Shown here: positions 8,570 through 16,558 of the stretch, piece by piece | Layout: each line of letters begins with the position of its first letter | How positions within the stretch are numbered: the stretch's first letter is position 1 | NCBI GenBank assembly: GCA_913053875.1 | Contig: CAJXGN010000003.1 | Coordinates: 248,001-312,000, forward strand | Direction of reading: 5' to 3' | DNA: 64,000 bases | Source: an uncultured Agromyces sp. | Lineage (GTDB): Bacteria > Actinomycetota > Actinomycetes > Actinomycetales > Microbacteriaceae | Made by a program: the position numbers and the translations under genes | The notes under the pieces: generated by a model | What the model was told of the DNA's origin: nothing | Database searches by the model: none | The model's input: the letters and a program-made list of their open reading frames with translations, nothing else

Positions 8570-8576
8570 GGAACGC

Positions 8577-9167
8577 ATGGAACCCACCGTCGTCGCCGGC
8601 CGCGAGGCACTGCTCGCGTCGCTCGAGCGACTGGCGCGCGAGCGCGGGCTCGCCAACGTCGGCCTGCGCGAGGTCGCGCGTGACGCCGGACTCTCGCATG
8701 CGGCACCCGCGCACTTCTTCGGTTCGCGCGAGGGCATGCTGCGCGCGCTCGCGGGGGAGGGGCTGCGCCTGCTCTACGAAGACGTCTGCGAGGCGCAGGA
8801 GGCGCCCGGCGCGGTCGGCCGCGAGCGGCTGGTCGTCGACGCGCTCGCCTTCGTGCGCTTCGCCCTGGCGCATCCGGCCCACTTCGACGCAGTCTTCCGC
8901 ACGCCCGCCGCGCTGCGCGGCGACGCGCAGTTCGAGGCGAGGCGCGCCGAGGCGCTCGGGTCGCTGCGCGAGCTGGTCGAGCTCGTGCGCGCCGAGGGCG
9001 GGCTCGGGCCGGACGCCGACATCGACACCGTCGTGCTGCAGCACTGGGCGCTGAGCCACGGGGTCGCGTCGCTCGCGATCGACGGCATGCTCGGGCCCGA
9101 CGGCGACCCTGCGATCGCCGAGGCGGCCGAGCGCATCGTGCGCGGGCACGTGGCCGGGCTGCCCTGA
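8577..9167 (+). CDS. TetR/AcrR family transcriptional regulator
   Basis: A 196-residue regulator. The N-terminal helix-turn-helix covers about 12-58 (LANVGLREVARDAGLSHAAPAHFFGSREG, compressed here), with the TetR recognition helix ending in HFFGSREGML. The C-terminal part, ALAFVRFALAHPAHFDAVFR, resembles the WHG ligand-binding domain. ATG at 8577 sits seven bases after TAGGCT, so the transcript is probably leaderless. It should repress itself and the divergent flavoprotein gene through the three TTGACnnnGTCAA palindromes. The inducer is unknown. Confidence 0.9.
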   Translation: MEPTVVAGREALLASLERLARERGLANVGLREVARDAGLSHAAPAHFFGSREGMLRALAGEGLRLLYEDVCEAQEAPGAVGRERLVVDALAFVRFALAHPAHFDAVFRTPAALRGDAQFEARRAEALGSLRELVELVRAEGGLGPDADIDTVVLQHWALSHGVASLAIDGMLGPDGDPAIAEAAERIVRGHVAGLP

Positions 9168-9209
9168 TCGCACTCGATCCCGATCCGGCCGCCCGACCGC
9201 CCGCAGAAA

Positions 9210-9253
9210 GTTGACAGCAGTCAACCATCGCAATATGGTTGACCGTCATCAAC
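9210..9253 (+). promoter_or_regulatory. Promoter with two GTTGAnnnnnnTCAAC palindromes ahead of the exporter
   Basis: GTTGACAGCAGTCAAC (9210-9225) and GTTGACCGTCATCAAC (9238-9253) share the outer GTTGA/TCAAC arms and lie 28 bp apart. TTGACA (9211-9216), 17 bases, TATGGT (9234-9239) gives a good sigma-A promoter whose elements fall inside the two palindromes, so a bound repressor would block it. The arms differ in spacing from the TetR sites at 8503-8562, so the downstream MarR protein is the likelier ligand; this is inference. Confidence 0.7.
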
Positions 9254-9270
9254 TTTCAGGAAGGGGTCAC

Positions 9271-10965
9271 GTGACCGCCACCGCATCCACGCCGGTCGTC
9301 TCCGACGGCGCCCCCGCGCCCATGTCGCGCCGCGAGACGCTCAACGCGATCTCGGGGCTCATCCTCGGCATGTTCGTCGCCATCCTGTCCGGCACGGTCG
9401 TGTCCACCTCGCTGCCGCGCATCATCTCGGACCTCGGTGGCGACCAGTCGAGCTACACCTGGGTGGTGACCGCGGCGCTGCTCGCGACCACCGTCACGAC
9501 GCCCATCTGGGGCAAGTTCGCCGACCTGGTGAACCGCAAGCTGCTCGTGCAGCTCGCGCTCGGCCTGTTCGTGCTGGGGTCGGTGCTCGGCGGCTTCGCG
9601 CAGGACGCATCGATGCTCATCGGCTTCCGCGTCATCCAGGGGCTCGGGGCCGGCGGCCTCATGGCACTCGTCCAGATCGTGATCGCCGACATCATCTCGC
9701 CCCGCGAGCGCGGACGGTGGATGGGGCTGATCGGCTCGGTCATGGCCGTTGCGACCATCGGCGGCCCGCTCATCGGCGGTCTCGTCACCGACGGCATCGG
9801 CTGGCGGGCCAACTTCTTCATCGCGCTGCCGTTCGCGATCGCCGCGATCGTGCTCATCCAGGCGACGCTGCACCTGCCCGCGCGGCCGAAGCGGAAGGTG
9901 AAGGTCGACTACCTCGGCGCGGTGCTCATCGCGAGCGGCGTCAGCCTGCTGCTCGTCTGGGTGACCCTCGGCGGCAGCCAGTTCGCGTGGGCGTCGCTCG
10001 AGTCGTACCTGATGATCGGCGGTGCCGTGCTGGCGCTGGTCGCGGCCGTCGTCGTGGAGCTCGTGGTCGACGAGCCCATCGTGCCGCTCTCGCTCTTCCG
10101 GAACCGCACCTACGCGCTCTCCGTCGTCGCGAGCCTCTCGGTGGGCGTCGCGATGTTCGGCACCACGATCTTCCTCGCGCAGTACATGCAACTCGCCCGC
10201 GGGGCGACGCCGACCGAGTCGGGCCTGCTCACGATTCCCCTGATCGTCGGCCAGATGGGCTCCTCGATCGTCGCCGGCCAGTTGATCAGCCGGTACGGGA
10301 AGTGGAAGCGCTACCTGGTCACGGGCTCGGTGCTCGCGATCGCCGGCCTCCTGCTGATGAGCACGCTCCACTACGACACGCCCTACGGCTTCGTCGCCCT
10401 GTTCATGTTCGTGCTCGGCGCCGGCCTCGGCACGGTCATGCAGAACCTCGTGCTGGTCGTGCAGAACGACACCCCGGCGGCCCAGCTCGGCGTCGCGAGC
10501 TCGGGGGTCGCGTTCTTCCGCAGCCTCGGTGGTACCGCGGGCGTGGCGGTCATGGGCGCTGTGCTCGGCTCGCGCGTCGCCGACCTCGTGCGCGACGGAC
10601 TCGCGGGCCTCGACCCGGAGCAGCTCGCCGGTGCGCAGGGGCTCGCCGACGGCGGCATCCCCGACCTCGCGGAACTCCCGGGCCCGGTGCGCACCGTCGT
10701 CGAGTCGGCCTACGGGCTCGGCGTCGCCGAGGTGTTCCTCATCGCTGTGCCGCTCGCCGTGGTCAGCCTCATCGCGATCTGCTTCCTGCCGAACAAGCCG
10801 TTGCAGACGGTCACCGCCGCGCAGCGGCTCGCCGAGGAGGCGGAGGAGGCCGTGGTCGAGCTCGCCGACGCCAAGCTCGCTGTCGTCGTGGACGACGAGC
10901 CGCACCAGCGCGCCGACGGCGACACCGCGCGCAACGAGCGCGCCGAGCGCGGCTCGACTGCATAG
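9271..10965 (+). CDS. MFS multidrug exporter, DHA2 (EmrB/QacA) family, 14 membrane segments
   Basis: A 564-residue major facilitator. The GTG at 9271 follows AGGAAGGGG at five bases. Motif A-like LWGKFADLVNRK (read as IWGKFADLVNRK), motif C region GPLIGGLVTDGIGWRANFFIALP and 14 hydrophobic segments place it in the drug:H+ antiporter DHA2 class. The C-terminus (from about 525) is a charged cytoplasmic tail. It probably exports toxic compounds or a metabolite using the proton gradient. It forms an operon with the MarR gene 10 bp downstream and is likely repressed through the promoter palindromes. Confidence 0.92.
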   Translation: MTATASTPVVSDGAPAPMSRRETLNAISGLILGMFVAILSGTVVSTSLPRIISDLGGDQSSYTWVVTAALLATTVTTPIWGKFADLVNRKLLVQLALGLFVLGSVLGGFAQDASMLIGFRVIQGLGAGGLMALVQIVIADIISPRERGRWMGLIGSVMAVATIGGPLIGGLVTDGIGWRANFFIALPFAIAAIVLIQATLHLPARPKRKVKVDYLGAVLIASGVSLLLVWVTLGGSQFAWASLESYLMIGGAVLALVAAVVVELVVDEPIVPLSLFRNRTYALSVVASLSVGVAMFGTTIFLAQYMQLARGATPTESGLLTIPLIVGQMGSSIVAGQLISRYGKWKRYLVTGSVLAIAGLLLMSTLHYDTPYGFVALFMFVLGAGLGTVMQNLVLVVQNDTPAAQLGVASSGVAFFRSLGGTAGVAVMGAVLGSRVADLVRDGLAGLDPEQLAGAQGLADGGIPDLAELPGPVRTVVESAYGLGVAEVFLIAVPLAVVSLIAICFLPNKPLQTVTAAQRLAEEAEEAVVELADAKLAVVVDDEPHQRADGDTARNERAERGSTA

Positions 10966-10975
10966 GATGCCCGGC

Positions 10976-11422
10976 ATGAGCCCCTCGCGCCCCGCCGTTG
11001 CCGACTCCGCGATCGGCGCCGTCGAGCAGCAGCTCGGGGTGCTGTTCAATCGCGTGCGCGTGCTCTGGAAGGAGCAGGCCGCGAGCGTGCACCCCGACCT
11101 GCAGCCCATCGGCTACAAGCTGCTCAGCGCGCTGGTGCGGGGCGGGCCCGCGCACTCCGGCGCGCTCGCCGAGCAGCTCGCGACGGACAAGTCCGTGGTG
11201 AGTCGCCAGGTGCGCATCCTCGCCGACCTCGGCCTGGTCGAGAGCCGCGTCGACGAGCGCGACGCGCGAGCCCGGCTGTTGGTCGCCACGCCCGTCGGCG
11301 AAGCGCGCGTGCTCGAGGTGCGCTCGGGAGCGCAGAGCGAGCTGCGCGAGCGGCTCCGCGGCTGGCCGGAGGGTGACGTGGCGAAGTTCGCCGAGTTGCT
11401 CGCCCGCATGAACGAGGGGTGA
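10976..11422 (+). CDS. MarR family transcriptional regulator
   Basis: A 148-residue winged-helix regulator: SALVRGGPAHSGALAEQL, TDKSVVSRQVRILADLGLVE and the wing DERDARARLLVATPVGE match the MarR DNA-binding domain (about 38-118). Two ATGs are possible; the one at 10976 is preferred since TAGGAT (10963-10968) would make it leaderless and AGGA would serve as a weak ribosome site. It probably senses the exporter's substrate and represses the operon. Confidence 0.9.
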   Translation: MSPSRPAVADSAIGAVEQQLGVLFNRVRVLWKEQAASVHPDLQPIGYKLLSALVRGGPAHSGALAEQLATDKSVVSRQVRILADLGLVESRVDERDARARLLVATPVGEARVLEVRSGAQSELRERLRGWPEGDVAKFAELLARMNEG

Positions 11423-11453
11423 GCGGATGCCCCGGGGCCGCGCACCGCGCCGA

Positions 11454-11483
11454 TTTGGTGCAGCACGGGGCATCCGTTAGCAT
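11454..11483 (+). promoter_or_regulatory. Promoter for the rplJ-rplL operon
   Basis: TTGGTG (11455-11460) and TAGCAT (11478-11483) are separated by 17 bases. It precedes a 220-base leader, as expected for the L10 operon. Transcription would start near 11490. Confidence 0.6.
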
Positions 11484-11703
11484 TGCCTGAGCCAAAGACC
11501 GTCGGTCGTCGGCGCGCGGAAACGCGAGTCGATCGAAGCAGTACGCGAGTACGGGCCCACGCAGGTGACACGAAACAGACTTCCGGGAGCGATCCCGAAT
11601 CTCCAGCTCCGTGCGCTTGCGCCGGAGCTTTTCTCATGTGCGCCGCCGGTCGGAAGCCGCATCACACAGCCCGTGGGGTGCGAAGAAGACATAAGGAGTG
11701 GCC
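11484..11703 (+). ncRNA. Ribosomal protein L10 leader with intrinsic terminator
   Basis: The 5' region of rplJ is long and structured, as in the L10 leader family, where L10 (with L7/L12) binds its own mRNA. A clear intrinsic terminator lies inside: AGCTCCG-t-GCGC-tt-GCGC-CGGAGCT followed by TTTT (11605-11632). It sits about 70 bases before the rplJ start, so it can act as an attenuator. AAGGAG precedes the rplJ ATG by five bases. The individual L10-binding kink-turn was not modelled. Confidence 0.75.
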
Positions 11704-12219
11704 ATGGCGAACAAGGAAGCCTCGGTTGCCGAACTCACGGAGAAGTTCGAGGGTTCGACCGCCGTTCTGCTGACTGAATACCGCGGCCTCACGGTTGCCC
11801 AGCTCAAGGAGCTGCGTAACGCCATTCGTGAGGACGCGAGCTACGCCGTGGTGAAGAACACGCTGACCAAGATCGCGGCCAACAAGGCCGGGATCACCGC
11901 GTTCGACGACGACCTCCAGGGTCCGTCGGCGATCGCGTTCGTGCACGGTGACCCGGTCGCCGTCGCGAAGTCGCTGCGTGAATTCGCCAAGGCGAACCCC
12001 CTCCTCGTGGTCAAGGGCGGCTACTTCGATGGCAAGCCCCTGACCGCCGAAGAGGTAGGCAAGCTCGCCGACCTCGAGTCCCGCGAAGTGCTGCTCGGCA
12101 AGCTCGCCGGCGCCTTCAAGGCCTCGCTGTTCGGAGCCGCATATCTGTTCAACGCACCGCTGTCGCAGGCCGTTCGCACGGTCGACGCGCTGCGTCAGAA
12201 GCAGGAGTCCGCAGCGTAG
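11704..12219 (+). CDS. rplJ: 50S ribosomal protein L10
   Basis: A 171-residue protein, the usual bacterial length. [18 protein letters not shown], then [35 protein letters not shown] and [13 protein letters not shown] are classic L10 segments. It forms the base of the ribosomal stalk and binds L7/L12 dimers through its C-terminal helix (about 145-171). The ATG at 11704 is chosen over GTG 11698 because AAGGAG is correctly spaced from it. Autoregulated through the upstream leader. Confidence 0.98.
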   Translation: MANKEASVAELTEKFEGSTAVLLTEYRGLTVAQLKELRNAIREDASYAVVKNTLTKIAANKAGITAFDDDLQGPSAIAFVHGDPVAVAKSLREFAKANPLLVVKGGYFDGKPLTAEEVGKLADLESREVLLGKLAGAFKASLFGAAYLFNAPLSQAVRTVDALRQKQESAA

Positions 12220-12265
12220 GCGCGAGCCTCGCATGCGGTGAGTACACCAACAAAGGAGATTAGAA

Positions 12266-12658
12266 ATGGCAAAGCTGTCCACTGAGGAGCTGCTCGAGCA
12301 GTTCAAGGGCCTGACCCTCATCGAGCTCTCGGAGTTCGTCAAGGCGTTCGAGGAGACCTTCGAGGTCACCGCCGCCGCCCCCGTCGCCGTTGCCGCTGCC
12401 GGTGCTCCGGCCGCCGGTGGTGGCGACGCCGCCGCCGAGGAGGAGAAGGACGAGTTCGACGTCATCCTCGAGGCTGCCGGCGACAAGAAGATCCAGGTCA
12501 TCAAGGTCGTCCGCGAGCTCACCTCGCTCGGCCTCGGCGAGGCCAAGGCCGTCGTCGACGGTGCCCCCAAGGCGGTCCTCGAGGCTGCCAACAAGGAGAC
12601 CGCGGAGAAGGCCAAGGAGGCCCTCGAGGGCGCCGGCGCCACCGTCACGCTCAAGTAG
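12266..12658 (+). CDS. rplL: 50S ribosomal protein L7/L12
   Basis: A 130-residue stalk protein. The N-terminal dimerisation helices ([20 protein letters not shown]) are followed by an Ala/Gly/Pro hinge (about 36-55) and the factor-binding C-terminal domain ([20 protein letters not shown], then [17 protein letters not shown]). AAGGAG lies seven bases before the ATG. It follows rplJ by 46 bp in the same transcription unit. Confidence 0.98.
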   Translation: MAKLSTEELLEQFKGLTLIELSEFVKAFEETFEVTAAAPVAVAAAGAPAAGGGDAAAEEEKDEFDVILEAAGDKKIQVIKVVRELTSLGLGEAKAVVDGAPKAVLEAANKETAEKAKEALEGAGATVTLK

Positions 12659-12690
12659 TACGCGCCCCCGCCAGGGGGCTCGCACGACGC

Positions 12691-12732
12691 CGAGGGCGTC
12701 GCTTCCGGATTCGTCCGGAGGCGGCGCCCTCG
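12691..12732 (+). terminator. Long hairpin after rplL
   Basis: CGAGGGCG-GC-CCGGA pairs with TCCGGA-GC-CGCCCTCG around a TTCG tetraloop with small internal mismatches. It begins 32 bases after the rplL stop and is the probable end of the L10 operon transcript. Confidence 0.6.
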
Positions 12733-12805
12733 TTCGCGTCTGCAGGGGGCGCAGGCCCGCCGTGGTCCGGCCCGAGACCGTCCGCCGAGTCGTCGACACC
12801 CGTCG

Positions 12806-12946
12806 GAGAGCGCTTCCTTGGCCAGTTTCGAGAAAGCCATTTCTCGGTCACGACCGGGTCACGAGACCGCATGAATTCTGGGAAAGCGCTTGCGCGAGGC
12901 ATCCGCTGCTGTTAGAAATGTGCATCAAGTGAGATAGCGCTTTCTC
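12806..12946. promoter_or_regulatory. Cluster of LacI-type AGCGCT operators (promoter of a lost sugar operon)
   Basis: GGAAAGCGCTTGCGCG (12881-12896) and GAGATAGCGCTTTCTC (12931-12946, one mismatch from a perfect 16-bp palindrome) are LacI-family operators. GGAGAGCGCTTCC (12805-12817) is a third, weaker copy, and CGAGAAA-GCCA-TTTCTCG (12829-12846) is a separate inverted repeat. They fill the 305-bp stretch between rplL and the solute-binding remnant, which holds no gene. The adjacent LacI-PmoA protein is the likely ligand. Confidence 0.65.
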
Positions 12947-12963
12947 ACCGATGATCGACGGAG

Positions 12964-13350
12964 ATGATCGGAGGCCGAAGTTGGCATCAGCACCAGGCCT
13001 CGTCGAAGACCGAGCACCCCGCCGAGGTCGCGCTCTTCCTCGACTTCCTCGCCAACAGCGAGGACGCGGCCGACCTGCTGCTCACCGAGCGCGGCGTGCC
13101 GGCCAACGAGGTCATCCGCGCCTACGTCACCCCGCAGCTGGACGACGTGAACAAGTCGGTCGTCGAGTTCCTCGACGCACTCGGACCGGAGGTCGGCGAC
13201 GCGCCGCCCGCCACGCCTCCGGGCGGCGGCGCGATCGAGGACGTCATCGACCAGAACACGCAGAAGGTGCTGTTCGGCGAGCTCACCCCCGAGGAGGCGG
13301 CCGACGCCTTCATCGAGGAGCTGCAGCGCGCACTCGACGACGCGATGTGA
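12964..13350 (+). pseudogene. C-terminal remnant of a sugar ABC solute-binding protein
   Basis: About 115 residues match the end of an extracellular sugar-binding protein: HPAEVALFLDFLANSEDAAD, LTERGVPANEVIRAYVTPQL and LTPEEAADAFIEELQRALDD. The first three quarters, including signal peptide and lipobox, are absent; LacI operators lie only 20-80 bp upstream, so an internal deletion has fused the old promoter region to the gene's 3' end. No matching permease genes follow. The ATG at 12964 has GGAG nearby, so a short protein might still be made, but it cannot bind sugar as a full receptor. A domain-sized regulator is a less likely reading. Confidence 0.75.
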
Positions 13351-13380
13351 CCTCCCCCTGAAGACGGCCCCGGCCGTCTC

Positions 13381-13419
13381 GGAGCGGCTGCCGCGTTGTC
13401 CGTTCGCGGCAGCCGCTCC
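13381..13419 (+). terminator. Strong hairpin after the binding-protein remnant
   Basis: GGAGCGGCTGCCGCG (13381-13395) pairs perfectly with 13405-13419 around a 9-base loop. A smaller GC-only hairpin (GACGGCC/GGCCGTC, 13364-13379) precedes it. The pair separates the remnant from the LacI-PmoA gene. Confidence 0.7.
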
Positions 13420-13521
13420 GGTCGAGATCGCCGCCACCGTGCGGTCTCACGCCGAGCCCGGCGCCCCCGGCCGGGCTCGGCACCACTAACTTTGAAGACG
13501 AAGCAGACACGCGGAGGACCC

Positions 13522-15387
13522 GTGACGAACACCTCGCCCCGACCGGTCACCATCGCCCAGGTGGCCGCCTTCGCGGGCGTCTCCCAGGCCTCGGTCTCCC
13601 GGGTGCTCAACCGCAACCAGACCGTCGACCCGGCGATCGCCGCCAAGGTGCGCGACGCCGTGGAGAAGCTGAACTACTCGCCGAGCCCCGCCGCGCGCAA
13701 CCTGGTGCGCGGGCGCAGCAACACTATCGCCCTCGTCGTGCCCGACCTGGAGAACCCCATGTTCCAGGGCGTGCTCAAGGGACTCAGCCGCGCGGCCTAC
13801 GCCGACGGCTACCGGGTGCTCGTGGCCGACACCGCCGAGCGGGTCGGCGACGAGGAGGAGGTCGTGCTCGAGGCGCGGTCGCGCTGCGACGCACTCGTGC
13901 TCGTCGCGCCCCGCATGTCGAACGAGCGCCTCGAGTCGCTCGTGAGCCGCGTCGGCCCCGTCGTGGTCGTCAACCGCCCCGTCGCGGGCGACCCCGCGGC
14001 CGAGCTCTCGGTCGACTACGAGAGCGGCATCCGCGCGCTGGGGGAGCACTTCATCTCGCTCGGCCACACCCGCATCGCGTACCTCTCCGGCCCGCCGCAG
14101 TCGTATGCCGACGTGCTGCGGCGCCGCGGACTCGCCGAGCTCGTGGCCCGGCACGACGGCTTCGAGGTCGTCGACGTGCCCGCCGGCTCGCAGGTGGAGG
14201 ACGGCTACCGCGCCGCCGACGCCGTGCTCGCCTCGGGCGCGACCGGCGCCATCGCGTTCAACGACCTCGCCGCGCTGGGCCTCCTCGCCCGCCTGCGCGA
14301 GGTCGGCGTCGAGGTGCCGGTCGAGATCTCGGTCGCCGGCATCGACGACATCCCCCTCTCCAGGTTCTCCGCCCCGTCGCTCACGACCATGTCGGTGCCC
14401 CGCGTCGAGATCGGCGAGCAGGCCTGGCAGCGGCTCAAGGGCGCGATCGCGGGCGCTGCGGCGACGCATCCGCTCTCCTACCGCCCCATCCTCGAGGCGC
14501 GCGGCAGCACCGGGCCGGCGCCCGAGGCGACCGGCTGGCTGAGCCCGGGCCGCCCGCTGCTGCGCATCGGCGACGGCGTCGTCGCGCGGTACGAGGAGGG
14601 CACCTCGATCGACTCCGTGCTGTCGCCGCGGCCGTACCTGCATCCGGTCGAGACCCTCGGCGGCGTGCGCGTGACCGACAGCCACCCGACCGATCACCTG
14701 CACCACTTCGGCATCGGCGTCGCCCTGCCCGACATCAACGGCACCTCGTACTGGGGCGGTCGCACCTACATCCAGGACGTCGGCTCGGTCATGCTCGAGA
14801 ACCAGGGCCGGCAGCGCCGCGACGAGCTGCGCGTCGACGGCGAGCGGCTCACCGAGCGCCTCACCTGGATCGACGAGCGCAACGTCGCCCAGCTCAGCGA
14901 GGTGCGCACGCTCACCGGCTCGCCCGTGCGGGTCGGCGAGGGCGACGCGTGGGTGCTGCGCTGGCGCACCGTGCTCAAGGCGAACTTCGGCGCGCTCGAG
15001 TTCGGGTCGCCCGCGACGAACGGGCGCGAGGGCGCGGGCTACGGCGGCATCTTCTGGCGCTTCCCCGAGTGGAAGGCGATGGTGGTGACCGCCGACGGCC
15101 CGGGCGAGGAGCTCGGGCACGGCTCGCGCTCGCCGTGGTTCGCGGTCGTCGACCCGGAGCGCAAGGTGACCGTGCTGCTGCACCAGCCCCGGGGCGCCCC
15201 GCTGCCGTGGTTCGCCCGCGTCGCCGAGTACGTCGGCATCGGCCCGGCGCTCGCGTGGGACGAGATCCTGCACGTGCCCGAGGGCGGCACCGTCGAGCTC
15301 GGACTCGACGCGCTGCTCATCGACCGCGTCATCACCGACCCCGCGGAACTCGCCGACCTCGCGGGCCGGCTCGCCGCGGATGGGTGA
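13522..15387 (+). CDS. LacI-family regulator fused to a PmoA/DUF6807 domain
   Basis: A 621-residue fusion. Residues 8-340 are a complete LacI regulator: helix-turn-helix VTIAQVAAFAGVSQASVSRV, then a periplasmic-binding-like sensor ending near GSTGPAPE. From about 355 to the end is a PmoA-family (DUF6807) domain: YLHPVETLGGVRVTDSHPTD, HLHHFGIGVALPDING, YGGIFWRFPEWKAMV. DUF6807 proteins are usually separate and accompany Gfo/Idh/MocA dehydrogenases, as here. GTG at 13522 follows GGAGG. The fusion may couple sensing to handling of the same sugar. It probably binds the AGCGCT operators 0.6 kb upstream. Confidence 0.85.
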   Translation: MTNTSPRPVTIAQVAAFAGVSQASVSRVLNRNQTVDPAIAAKVRDAVEKLNYSPSPAARNLVRGRSNTIALVVPDLENPMFQGVLKGLSRAAYADGYRVLVADTAERVGDEEEVVLEARSRCDALVLVAPRMSNERLESLVSRVGPVVVVNRPVAGDPAAELSVDYESGIRALGEHFISLGHTRIAYLSGPPQSYADVLRRRGLAELVARHDGFEVVDVPAGSQVEDGYRAADAVLASGATGAIAFNDLAALGLLARLREVGVEVPVEISVAGIDDIPLSRFSAPSLTTMSVPRVEIGEQAWQRLKGAIAGAAATHPLSYRPILEARGSTGPAPEATGWLSPGRPLLRIGDGVVARYEEGTSIDSVLSPRPYLHPVETLGGVRVTDSHPTDHLHHFGIGVALPDINGTSYWGGRTYIQDVGSVMLENQGRQRRDELRVDGERLTERLTWIDERNVAQLSEVRTLTGSPVRVGEGDAWVLRWRTVLKANFGALEFGSPATNGREGAGYGGIFWRFPEWKAMVVTADGPGEELGHGSRSPWFAVVDPERKVTVLLHQPRGAPLPWFARVAEYVGIGPALAWDEILHVPEGGTVELGLDALLIDRVITDPAELADLAGRLAADG

Positions 15388-16522
15388 GCGGATGCCACGG
15401 GGCGGCGTGCCGCGCATCGGCATCGCCGGAATCCACGGCCACGGCGCCACGCACGTCGTCGAGGCGCTGCGGCTCGAGGGCCTCGGGCGTGCGCGGCTGA
15501 TCGCGGTCGCCGACCACCGGGCCCCCGAGTCGCCGGTCGGGGAGGCCGCCGTCTTCGCCGACGCGGCGGCGATGATCGCCGACGCCGACCTCGACGTCGT
15601 GGTGCTCTCCACCCCGATCCACACCCACGTGCCGCTCGCGCGTGCCGCGCTCGAGGCGGGCGCCCACGTGCTGCTCGAGAAGCCGCCCGCCCCCTCGCTC
15701 GCCGAGCTGGCCGAGCTCGACGAGGTCGCCCGGCGTGCGGGGCGATCGGTGCAGGTCGGGTTCCAGAGCCTCGGGTCGTCCGCGGTCGGCGCGGTGCGCG
15801 ACCTCGTCGCCGGCGGTGCGATCGGCGCGGTGCGCGCCTACGGTGCCCTCGGCACCTGGGTGCGGCCGGTCGACTACTGGACCCGCAGCGCGTGGGCGGG
15901 CCGGCGCGAGCTCGACGGCGTGCCCGTGGTCGACGGCGCGGTGACGAACCCGCTCGCGCACGCGGTCGCAACGGCGCTCGCCGTGGCCGGAGCGCGGACG
16001 GCCGACGACATCGCCGACATCGAGCTCGACCTGCTTCGGGCCAACGACATCGCGGCCGACGACACGTCGTCGCTCGTCGTCCGGCTGGCGGACGGGCGCA
16101 CGATCGCGGGTGCGCTCGCGCTCACCGCGTCGGTGCGGAGCGAGCCGTGCGTGACGGTCGAGGGGGAGTCGGGGCGCATCGTGCTCTGGTACACGCTCGA
16201 CGTCGTGCAGGTCGTGCGCGACGGCGAGCCGTTCCCGGCCACCACGCGGCATCCGCGCGCCTCGCTGCTCGAGAACCTCATCGACCACGCGGTCGACGAG
16301 GTCCCCCTGCTCGTGCCGCTCGCGGCGACCGCGGCGTTCACCCGCGTGCTCGACGCAGTGCGCACCGGCCCGGACCCGCGGCGCATCGCCGCCGAGCACG
16401 TGGCCCGCGTGCGCGACGACGCGGCCGAGCACCTCGTGGTGCGCGATCTCGAGCACTGGGCGGCTCGGGTCGTCGCCGAGCAGGCGACGTTCTCGGCCGT
16501 CGGCGCGCCGTTCGCGCGCTGA
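15380..16522 (+). CDS. Gfo/Idh/MocA-family oxidoreductase
   Basis: A 380-residue NAD(P)-dependent dehydrogenase. The Rossmann start is GIAGIHGHGATHVVEAL rather than the standard G-x-G-x-x-G, followed by VVLSTPIHTHVPLA and the family's catalytic ELEKP-like LLEKPPAP. The C-terminal domain (about 130-330) carries DGAVTNPLAHAV, placing the catalytic His. It likely oxidises a sugar or cyclitol. It overlaps the LacI-PmoA gene by 8 bp, so they form one operon; Gfo/Idh/MocA and PmoA genes often travel together. An ATG at 15392 is an alternative start. Confidence 0.85.
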   Translation: MGERMPRGGVPRIGIAGIHGHGATHVVEALRLEGLGRARLIAVADHRAPESPVGEAAVFADAAAMIADADLDVVVLSTPIHTHVPLARAALEAGAHVLLEKPPAPSLAELAELDEVARRAGRSVQVGFQSLGSSAVGAVRDLVAGGAIGAVRAYGALGTWVRPVDYWTRSAWAGRRELDGVPVVDGAVTNPLAHAVATALAVAGARTADDIADIELDLLRANDIAADDTSSLVVRLADGRTIAGALALTASVRSEPCVTVEGESGRIVLWYTLDVVQVVRDGEPFPATTRHPRASLLENLIDHAVDEVPLLVPLAATAAFTRVLDAVRTGPDPRRIAAEHVARVRDDAAEHLVVRDLEHWAARVVAEQATFSAVGAPFAR

Positions 16523-16558
16523 GGGCGCGTCGGCCCCGGGGCATCCGCTCGCCGTCGT

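Noticed and set aside
12964-13350. A normal small regulatory or sensor protein
   Set aside because: The residues read as the extreme C-terminus of a solute-binding protein and have no start-domain of their own; remnant is the better reading.
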